NCBI GenBank assembly: GCA_014529385.2
Contig: CM043969.1
Location: 15,813,446-15,877,445, forward strand
Length of the DNA stretch: 64,000 nt
Reading direction: 5' to 3'
DNA from: Adiantum capillus-veneris
Taxonomy: Eukaryota > Streptophyta > Polypodiopsida > Polypodiales > Pteridaceae
Part shown: positions 56,715-64,000 of the stretch, piece after piece
Position numbering within the stretch: the stretch's first letter is position 1
Layout: each line of letters opens with the position of its first letter
Position numbers and translations under genes: made by a program
The notes under the pieces: generated by a model
Seen by the model: the letters and a program-made list of their open reading frames with translations, nothing else
What the model was told of the DNA's origin: nothing
Database searches by the model: none

Positions 56715-56728
56715 AGGAGGGGGGGAGG
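56715..56728 (+). promoter_or_regulatory. Internal polypurine tract
   Basis: AGGAGGGGGGGAGG is nearly the same as the terminal polypurine tract (62829-62840) but lies 6.1 kb upstream of the LTR, just after the polyprotein tail. It could act as a central plus-strand primer or mark an ancestral 3' end. Confidence 0.55.
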
Positions 56729-57523
56729 TATACAGGTATACAGGAGTTACAAAGCAGCTACAAGCGCCAAAAACAAAGAAAAATAAAAATTAGATTACAA
56801 GGGCAGTGTCTTACATAATTTTGCAATTTTTATGTTGGATTGCGGATATTGATAATATTTATGCCCTTATATACCTTGTTTTGCAACAAGAAGAGATCAA
56901 ATGATGAATTTGGGTCTCTAGACGTGTAAATATCACTAAATAAGAGTGTTTTTGGAGCTAAAAAGTGGAAAAAAGTGGTAATCCAAGTCCAAAAATCACA
57001 AATAAGTGTATATTCATATACACAGGGTTACCAGCTATTTATCGTGTATGTTTGGAATTTTTTGGCTTCAATTTGCTATTTTCCTTTATTTTTTATGATT
57101 TTCTTAATAAAAATAAAAGAAAAATAAAAAAGCAGGTGAAACGAGATCGGAAAAAAGAAAATAATAGACGGTGATGGTCCTAATGACAAGGGCAACCCAT
57201 GGTAAAAATTGGGTACAATTCTGAAAAGGTTGCGGAAAGCCCGAAATGACAGAATTTTGGCAAAGTGGACAGATTTCTCAGAAACAGGTCAAACGGAGTC
57301 CAAATTGAGAAATTTCAAATCCTAAAGTGCATTTCACGACGAGATAGGATCACATGTCAAATTTGGTAACAAGTGATCCGGGAAGTCCGAAGTTAAGTAT
57401 TTTTCACTTCACTTTCAAGCTCATTTCCACTATTACCTTCTTGGAGAGAGCAAAGAGCACACAGGAGCATCCAACCTTCTACAGCCTTCTACGACTGCTA
57501 CGAGATCTCAGAGGACACCAGAC
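56729..57523 (+). promoter_or_regulatory. Non-coding region before the 3' ORF mini-exon
   Basis: It is similar to 1-562 of element I (shared CATTTCCACT...TTGGAGAGAG and GACATGAGGGGTA). This conservation in the same position suggests an internal promoter and leader for the 3' ORF. No TATA is obvious in this copy. Confidence 0.45.
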
Positions 57524-57530
57524 ATGAGGG
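57524..57530 (+). other. Mini-exon ATGAGGG of the 3' ORF
   Basis: ATGAGGG followed by GTAGAC (a weak donor here; GTAAGT in element I) pairs with the acceptor TTACAG at 59505-59510. The 7 bases plus GATCC bring this ATG in frame with the ATG at 59516. The putative intron is 57531-59510 (1980 bases). Confidence 0.55.
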
Positions 57531-58338
57531 GTAGACTCGTTGCCATAAGCTTTTGATGCTTATCATTAACTTTTGTCGCGAAAACAGACCAAAACCAAGA
57601 AACAAGAGCAGACGGGGAATGCGGTAGAATGCTAGGTAGGGGCACAACCGCCTAATCAAACCTTGCAAGAACTTATAGGTGGGTTACCCTAGTATAGAAG
57701 ATGGGTTTCTAACACTCAAAGCTCGAGAAAGAACGACTGGAAAAACCCTAGGTCAACAGAGCCTACAAGAGGCAAACAGGAAAAAGTTGTCGAAATGACA
57801 CAAAACTTCTCAGAAAGCTTAACAACATTGAGGGAAATGCAACCATGGAGTATCTCCAGGTTTGGACCACCAAAAGTAGGTCGGAACAACCGATTCGACT
57901 GCGGACACACAAAGCGTCATTTTGGCATAACGGTTGAAATTGACGACCGAATGAAATGAAACTTCACAAGCAGCTTCAAATATACATGGATGACTTATGT
58001 TTGCAAGCAAAACCCAAAAGAAAGCTGATTCACTTACCGATGGTGAAAAAGACGCTTTCGGGCAACCAAAAGGAGAAAGATGGAGAACGGGGAGCCAAAG
58101 TCAAGTCCAACCAAATAGATGGCTTCAGAACATATCCAATGAGCTGGAAATGCAACTCTCGAGAAGAAAAGTTGAAGAAATTCAACTCCAAGGCAAAAAG
58201 ACGACTTCGAAGACTGAAATGCCTATAAAGGGGCTTTTTAGCTAAATTGATGACTTTTTAAGTTGAAAACTAGTTAGCAGGGCTTAGGGCACTAGAACAA
58301 AGCATTCTTTGCACAAAAAAAACCAACATTTCAAGAAA

Positions 58339-59349
58339 AAACATCATACGCGTATGATGTCTCACAGCATGAATTTCACATCCATTTCAACATTTGAGTG
58401 CATAGCCTCATTCCACATGTTAATCACATCCTATGAACCAAGTATCATGAGAATTGGAGTTAGAAAACCCAAGGAAAACCAAAAAGACGCAAAGTAGGCC
58501 ATGAAATTGATTTTTGGTCCTAATTTTGTCAAAGTAACTCCAAACTCATTGAAACTTTGTAGGATTGTTGATTAACACATCCACAAGCTATCTGGAACCA
58601 AAAAGCACCATTTTGACACAAAAGACATCATACGTGTATGATGTCTATTTGCACTTACAGAGCCAAAACTGCTCATTTGTCATCATACATCCATTATATA
58701 TATCTAATACATGCTACATATGAAATTTGGAACCATTTGGTCAAGAGGATCACCCCATTAGCCCAATTGAAGGAAAATCCTTCACCTAAAGCCTATTTTT
58801 GGCCCAAATCCAACATACTCAAGTCCAAACCAAGATTTGAGTAGATATAGTCCTTCACTAGTACATGGGGAGTCCACAGAACCAATCCCATGCAAAATTG
58901 ACACAAAAGACATCATACGCGTATGATGTCTCCAGAGCCATTTTTAGCCCAAAATCTATCCAAAATTCATAAATCCACTGAATAAACCTATCTAAAGCCA
59001 AATCCAAGCTTATAGAGAAATTTGGTCCAAAAATACACTAAAAGACATCATACGCGTATGATGTCTCACTATGTGATTTTGGCACCTTAGGGCTTCAACC
59101 ACCAAACAGAAGTGATCTACATGCCCTTTGAAAGTGAACCACCAAGTTTTATCCAATTTGGATCATAAAATCCAAATCCCTTTCAAAATTTTTCCAAGAG
59201 CCGGAACTGGACTAAACTGGCCAAAACTTAACCAAATGGTATCCAAACTCAAATCCAAGCATATGATACTCATGTATACACTATCAGCTACAAGCACAAC
59301 CAATATGAAGTCATTTTGACACAAAAGACATCATACGCGTATGATGTCT
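58339..59349. repeat. 24-nt palindromes of the giant element, 3' set (5 copies)
   Basis: The same unit as in the 5' leader is found at 58339-58362 (one mismatch), 58623-58646 (one mismatch), 58908-58931, 59043-59066 and 59326-59349 (all perfect). Spacing is about 135-285 bases, and the sequences between are not copies of one another. All are inside the putative intron at 57531-59510. Confidence 0.9.
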
Positions 59350-59510
59350 CCAGCATGATTTTGAGCCCATTTTGCATATTGTTTCACCTACCTTGCATCC
59401 TTAGGCCCTGAGTAGCTCATGTTTCAATTTTCAAGTCATTTGGATAGTTAAAAGCTTCATTTCGACTTTCAGTACTAAAAAGACGCTAACTTCTGAAATT
59501 GGAGTTACAG

Positions 59511-60688
59511 GATCCATGGATTCCGCCAAGTTATCGGCAACGAAGAGAAAAAGACCGACAATCAAAGATGCTCTTGCAGAAGCGGAACCCTTTGACATTC
59601 CAGCAGAAACCCTCAAGCCAACCAAAACTTGGGTGGAGAAAGCAGTATTGGAGAAAGAGGGAATAAAGATCTACCAGGGGACTTTCAGAGATCCTCAAGG
59701 GCAAGCGGTGGATGTACCGATGATCCCACAGGAATTGGTAAATTATAGCAGGTCAGAAGACATCAGCAGGTACCTGGAAAGGGCAGACTTGTACAGTTTC
59801 TTCACCTCGAGACCATCAGGTGTGGATACAAGAAGAGTGTACGAGTTGGCAACATCCATTCAGAAGGATGGGAAAGCCACATTGACAGCCATGGATGGAG
59901 AGAAAGTAGAAGTACAGATCACTCCACAGCTCATTGCAGACGCATTGAAGCTGCACAACAAAGGGAGCTCTGTCAAGGAAATAAGGGAGGCCATAGAGGT
60001 CTATGGATCCAAGAAACAGAATGCAACCTATGGAGATATGGCGGACCAAAGAGCGGCAACCCTTTGCCGACTGTACAACCAGTTTCTCCATGTTTGCAGT
60101 AAAAGACCGCAAAAGTATACGACACCGCCCCATGCCATTGCGACCACCATCACATGGGCATTAAAGAGCAATATGCCAAAAGAGGTGAATTACGCTCAAC
60201 ACATCCACGAGAAAGTAATTGCCATGCACAATGAGAAGCCAAAGTACATAGGAGGAGCGGAAATTCTGACAAGAATAGCTTATGAAGCTATTGGAGCTAG
60301 AGATCAGTGGCCAAAGGTTCCCTCCCAGAATGAGTGGCTTAGAGAAGCCGACGAGGAGGAAGAACAGCCCGAAGTATCCAAGAGGGCGTCCACAAGAGCA
60401 CGCCGGAAACTAGAAATAGTTTCAGAACCTGGAGGGGAGGTGGACGAGCCGCTTATGAAGAAAGTAAAGAAGAATGTTGCTCCCAAGCAAACCAAAAGTC
60501 AGAAAGTGGCAAGAATGGAAAGACTAGTGGAGCAGTTTAGAGTAGAAAGAGCTCTAAAGGGTGACTTTGAAGAAAAGTGGGTGCCAGACCCCACCAAAGT
60601 CGGAACTAGCTCAGCCAGGCCACATGTTGATCGATACGATCAATATATTAAAGCTTATGAGGAGTCAGAGGCTATACTGGAGCAGTAA
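59511..60688 (+). CDS. 3' ORF, N-terminal part (390 codons)
   Basis: It starts at ATG 59516 (MDSAKLSATKRKRPTIKDAL) after a splice acceptor. A basic N-terminus precedes a folded region (RRVYELATSIQKDGKATL, LIADALKLHN, AEILTRIAYEAIGARDQWP). This resembles the putative plant transposon proteins encoded 3' of, or near, pol in some large plant Gypsy elements; I cannot name the family with certainty. A basic linker follows. The frame stops at TAA 60686-60688 and continues without shift, so CAA-to-TAA is likely. The decayed homologue is at 1994-2760. Confidence 0.75.
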
Positions 60689-62782
60689 CCTGTCGAGCCA
60701 TACACTGAAGAGGAGGTACAGCTTTTAAAAGCTGAGCTGAAAAAGGATGACAAGGGGAAAGGGAAAGTAGATGAGTCTACTAAATCTCAAGAGAAAGACG
60801 GGCAAGCCGACAAGGGGAAAGCCAAGGAAGCTGAGGACACATACCCCTCTATGACTGATGTACCAAGCCCGAAGAAGACGAAAAATATCGTGGAAGAGAC
60901 CACAATAGAGATGGACACAGATGATTTGGAAAAGCCGAAGGCCGAGACCAAAGAAAAGGAGATAGATCTAGTTCAGCAAAAGAGAAATGATTATGAGGAT
61001 CTGGTAGCGATAGGATACACTGAAGCAGAGGCCCTTGAGGCAGTTTATGGGATCACCCTACAAAAACAAGATGATCGGAGAGGGACGGAGGAAAAAACAA
61101 AGAGTACAAAAGAGAGTGAGGAGAAATTGGACAAACAGAACGTACTAGAAGAGCCGAAGCCAGTGGAGGTGGTGGCAGAAAGAGCTTTAGAGTTGACAGA
61201 TGAAGATGAAAAAGACATGCACATGGTGCATGAACTGCTAGGCAAGATCAAAGAAAGATCCAGGGAAAAAGAAGTAGAGATTGAGACAGCCAAACAAAGG
61301 GAAGCAGAGTTGCAGAGGAAATTAGAGAATGCTATGACTGAATCTGAAAGTCATAAAGCATCACTCTATGATGCAGAAAACGAGAGAGACGGCTTGATAC
61401 TCCAGCTAGCCGAGGCTTCAAGAGAGGTAACAAGTGCACAGGAAGCAAAGGAGCGGATAGAAGATGAGTTGGAGGTAGCCAAGGATGAGCTCATTGAGCT
61501 AAGGGAAAGAGTCGAGCTCCAAGAAAGAACAATTACTAGACTCAGGACTACCCCTAGAGCTAGCAGAGCAGGAACCGAACAAGAGGGAGTTATCATACCA
61601 GCTTTGGAAGACCAGGTCCGAAGCTTACAAAGAGAGCTGAGATTAGAGCAAGTGCAAAGTTTGCACATTGCGGAGGGATCATTGGCCGCAGAGGAGAGGC
61701 TCACATTAGAAAATCAAACACTACGGATAGAGAATGAGGCCCTCCGCAAACAACTCCAAGATCTACAAGAGCAACAAAGAAGAGAGACAGAGACACCACA
61801 CGAAGAATCAGGTGGAGCAGCCATAGAGCTACCAGAAACTGGAGAGGCAACCACAATTGAAGATCCAGCCCCACCTCAAGAGGTGGTCTCGACTTCAGGA
61901 ATCTTTGAAGAAGAAGAACAAAGGCTCCATGACCAAATAGAAAAGTCAGGAGAGGAGAGTGCCAAGGCGGAAATGGAATGGGAGAGGAGACTCCTTATCT
62001 CCATTAGACTTCAGGGATTAGACACAAAAGTGCTCCATGAAGAGTGGATGCAACCCAGCCTGCCTTTCCCTTTGATGAAATTTGAAGTGCTAAAGACAAA
62101 AAAGAGAATAGAGGAGGAGCAATATGTCGCTCTTTACGAAGGCGACATCACAAAGGAGGAACAGTCAAAGAGGATAGTAGATTCACAACCTAGATGGAGG
62201 AAAGGTTGGCTGAACAAATACCCAGCCTACCTCATCTTCTTGGTGGAGGCACCAAAGGAGATTCGGGAGAATGCAACCTTCTGCCCGGTGCCAAGAGTCA
62301 GAAACTGGAAAGAGCATGGCAAGATTGCAGAAAAGAAGCCAAATTGGCTTAATTATCCCAGGATGCCAGGACCAAAGGCAGGAGAGAGAATAGGTAAAGC
62401 CTACATGGTGAAAACCCTAACGGGCACCATCAAGCTCTTTACTGGCTCTGCTGACCTTTCGTGTCAGATGCTCAAGAAAATCTGCAGGACTCTCTTAGCT
62501 TGCATTGAAGTGTTCGCACCAGATAAAGCCACGACCTCGAGTCTACTATCGACGGCCGACACAGTGACTGATATGATATATGATCTTTCATTGCAGCCTT
62601 CTCCAAAAGTGTTGCACCTCCTATACCAAAGAATTATGTTTTTGCCTAGCTTCCACATGCAAACATTCGAAGAAGCTTTCTACACCGGCTTTTTCACCCA
62701 CGAAAGCAAAATATTCCGCCCAACCTTGACCATCGGCAACCTACGATACGAATCACATTTGCAGATGCTCAAGACGACATGA
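60689..62782 (+). CDS. 3' ORF, coiled-coil and C-terminal part
   Basis: It is in the same frame as the preceding ORF; the first Met is at 60851. An acidic/Lys-rich segment leads to a long coiled coil (about 61200-61790, for example REKEVEIETAKQREAELQRK). A globular C-terminal domain of about 250 residues follows (PSLPFPLMKFEVLK, ATFCPVPRVRNWKEHG, MLKKICRTLLACIEVF, QTFEEAFYTGFFTHES). No signal peptide or membrane span is visible, which argues against an envelope protein. The same domain survives at 4490-5100 in element I, so the ORF is a stable part of this lineage. Its function is unknown. Confidence 0.8.
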   Translation, partial: PVEPYTEEEVQLLKAELKKDDKGKGKVDESTKSQEKDGQADKGKAKEAEDTYPSMTDVPSPKKTKNIVEETTIEMDTDDLEKPKAETKEKEIDLVQQKRNDYEDLVAIGYTEAEALEAVYGITLQKQDDRRGTEEKTKSTKESEEKLDKQNVLEEPKPVEVVAERALELTDEDEKDMHMVHELLGKIKERSREKEVEIETAKQREAELQRKLENAMTESESHKASLYDAENERDGLILQLAEASREVTSAQEAKERIEDELEVAKDELIELRERVELQERTITRLRTTPRASRAGTEQEGVIIPALEDQVRSLQRELRLEQVQSLHIAEGSLAAEERLTLENQTLRIENEALRKQLQDLQEQQRRETETPHEESGGAAIELPETGEATTIEDPAPPQEVVSTSGIFEEEEQRLHDQIEKSGEESAKAEMEWERRLLISIRLQGLDTKVLHEEWMQPSLPFPLMKFEVLKTKKRIEEEQYVALYEGDITKEEQSKRIVDSQPRWRKGWLNKYPAYLIFLVEAPKEIRENATFCPVPRVRNWKEHGKIAEKKPNWLNYPRMPGPKAGERIGKAYMVKTLTGTIKLFTGSADLSCQMLKKICRTLLACIEVFAPDKATTSSLLSTADTVTDMIYDLSLQPSPKVLHLLYQRIMFLPSFHMQTFEEAFYTGFFTHESKIFRPTLTIGNLRYESHLQMLKTT

Positions 62783-62828
62783 CTTTATTGACCAAGCATA
62801 AAAGTCATGTCAGGGATGACATGAACGC

Positions 62829-62840
62829 GGAGGGGGGGAG
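62829..62840 (+). promoter_or_regulatory. Polypurine tract of the giant element
   Basis: GGAGGGGGGGAG lies directly before the 3' LTR start. Confidence 0.92.
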
Positions 62841-63784
62841 TGTTGAGCCAGCAGAGGATCACACCCACATTTTTGCTCACACTCATCATTTTGTAACCAT
62901 TGATTGTAATAAATGTCTTTCCGACATTAATTTTGATTTGAGCCATTCATTAAGTAACGGGACTCAATTGAGTTTCCAGCTTGTAATTCCGAAGTAATTT
63001 CACTTGCTGATGTAATTAGTTAGAGATGTTCTCACCTCCAAGGCTAAGGTATATAAGCCAAAGTTTTTGTAACCTAAGGAGATTCAGATTATTAATCAAA
63101 GTGAGTTTTTGAGCGCCGTGACTGTGTCTGAGAGAGAGTGAGAGAGAGAGAGAGAGAGTCTTATCTACTTGCTACGCGAGCTACGGAGCCGCCATTGGAG
63201 AAGCGACACCGCCATTGTGTTAGCAAGGGCGAGAGCTATGCACGAATACCAAGAGTGCGCGCTATCGGCTTCTATGTGTGGTAAGTTCCTACGAGCTTCG
63301 GTGTGAGTTTTCTTCCAACTCGTGTGTCGGAATGGAGCGTGCAGCATATCTATAGAACCACAACGAGTAGAGCTACGCATTAGTACCATGGGGGTCAAGT
63401 TTCGGTCACCTGTATTTTTCGGCCTATCTTCATACGCGTTTACCGCACGGAGTGATTATAGGTTGATTTTGCAATTCAAGTCTTTAGGGTGTTGTTCTTA
63501 CCTAGCGTATAGACTTCCCCTTGAGTTTGAGATCGATTCAATGATTCTAGATCCTGTTTCGTATAGCATTCGTTCGTAGTACGGATTTCAGTCACTTGCG
63601 TATTTTAGAACTTAGATTTGATTTCCTTAGTAGTGATTGTCATTAGAAGGTCGAGTAGGTGATTTGGCACCCGCCTAGTTGTTTCCATGCGCCTGCGGGT
63701 CAAGCTTCGTCCTCGTCTGACAAATTCTGTTGTTGGTTGAGTTCTCGCTATTTAGCTTCCGCTAGCGGCGTAACCGCCTTAACA
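62841..63784 (+). repeat. 3' LTR of the giant Gypsy element (944 bp)
   Basis: TGTTGAGCC to CTTAACA, followed by AGAAG, which repeats the left target duplication. It contains the TATATAAG box at 63050-63057 and a GA-rich microsatellite at about 63130-63158. Confidence 0.95.
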
Positions 63785-63789
63785 AGAAG

Positions 63790-64000
63790 ATTCATGCACA
63801 AGAAGCTAATCAAGAAGACCCTCTTAGCAAGAGAGTATATACATACTTGCGCGAAGAAATCGTAGTCATTGAGCAGCTTGCAACCCAAGGTGTGGATTTG
63901 GCAAGTCAAGGAGAGACCCCAGCCATGTTGTACGCTCGTATAGCAGTCCTAGAAAGAAAGTTGGGATGGTACGAGGAAAAGTATGGGCTTGTTAACGAAG
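63790..64000 (+). pseudogene. 3' half of the ORF split by the giant Gypsy element
   Basis: The frame (IHAQEANQEDPLSKRVYTYL, EEIVVIEQLATQGVDL) continues the phase of 33209-33676 once the AGAAG duplication is counted once, and is open to the end of the window. It is helix-rich with no recognisable domain. Confidence 0.55.

Larger units (their letters stand above)
33677..63784 (+). mobile_element. Giant Ty3/Gypsy LTR retrotransposon (30.1 kb with nested insertions)
   Basis: Near-identical LTRs at 33677-34616 and 62841-63784 are flanked by the 5-bp duplication AGAAG (33672-33676 and 63785-63789). Without the nested DNA transposon it is about 19.07 kb, very large for Gypsy. The order is LTR, tRNA-Asp-type primer site, leader with palindromes, gag, retropepsin 1, RT, RNase H, duplicated integrase zinc module, integrase, retropepsin 2, KQIWIPKK repeats, internal polypurine tract, second leader with palindromes, 3' ORF, polypurine tract, LTR. 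The few interruptions are mostly stops explained by single C-to-T changes, so it is a young but now defective copy. Confidence 0.93.

Noticed and set aside
57956-58228. A small ORF containing YMDD as a second reverse transcriptase
   Set aside because: Only 23 bases match the RT gene. The surrounding residues have no RT motifs.
58339-59349. Regularly spaced short repeats resembling a CRISPR array
   Set aside because: The units are perfect palindromes 135-285 bases apart in a plant retrotransposon leader. Spacers are long and irregular and there are no cas genes.
59516-62782. Envelope gene
   Set aside because: The 3' position suggested env, but there is no signal peptide, hydrophobic fusion segment or membrane anchor. 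The middle is a coiled coil.

Overview
This is a eukaryotic, almost certainly land-plant, nuclear window made almost entirely of transposable elements. The evidence is plant-style Ty3/Gypsy LTR retrotransposons (tRNA-Asp-type and tRNA-iMet-type primer sites, polypurine tracts of the GGAGGGGGGGAG type), GT-AG introns, AT-rich spacers and no operons. I cannot assign the species. A repeat-rich bryophyte, fern, lycophyte or gymnosperm would all fit.

Layout. 1-6241: the 3' end of a large Gypsy element (element I), with a decayed 3' ORF, polypurine tract and LTR. 6242-15200: decayed fragments of other Gypsy elements on both strands, including a head-to-head LTR pair at about 10989-14345. 15985-18350: a long inverted repeat. 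18607-23350: a broken chromovirus-like Gypsy element and its LTR. 23348-27800: element III, with 5' LTR, primer site, palindrome-bearing leader and gag remnant. 27963-29802: a small two-exon gene of unknown function on the minus strand, whose intron holds an LTR fragment. 29803-32100: more Gypsy fragments. 32719-33007: a MITE-like element. 33209-33676 and 63790-64000: two halves of one reading frame.

That reading frame is split by a structurally complete giant Gypsy element (33677-63784). Its 940-944 bp LTRs are nearly identical and it is bounded by the 5-bp duplication AGAAG. It encodes gag, a first retropepsin, reverse transcriptase, RNase H, an integrase with two tandem zinc-binding modules, and a second retropepsin after the integrase. 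A separate long 3' ORF follows, apparently expressed through its own spliced leader. Both non-coding leaders carry dispersed copies of one 24-nt palindrome. Elements I and III carry their own, different palindromes in equivalent places.

Inside the integrase gene sits an 11.0-kb DNA transposon (43771-54813) with inverted termini beginning CATTAGGGGAATTTTGAGG. It carries four intron-containing genes in two convergent pairs: gene A (unknown), a histone H3/CENH3-like protein fused to a Ulp1-type cysteine protease, gene B (unknown), and a transposase with a RAG/CMC-type C-x2-C...H-x4-H signature. A solo LTR of the giant Gypsy family (duplication GTACT) lies just upstream of the transposase start. 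The order of events is therefore: giant Gypsy inserts into the reading frame, the DNA transposon inserts into the Gypsy, and a sister Gypsy inserts into the transposon and collapses to a solo LTR. The histone-protease transposon and the palindrome-bearing introns are the most novel content.
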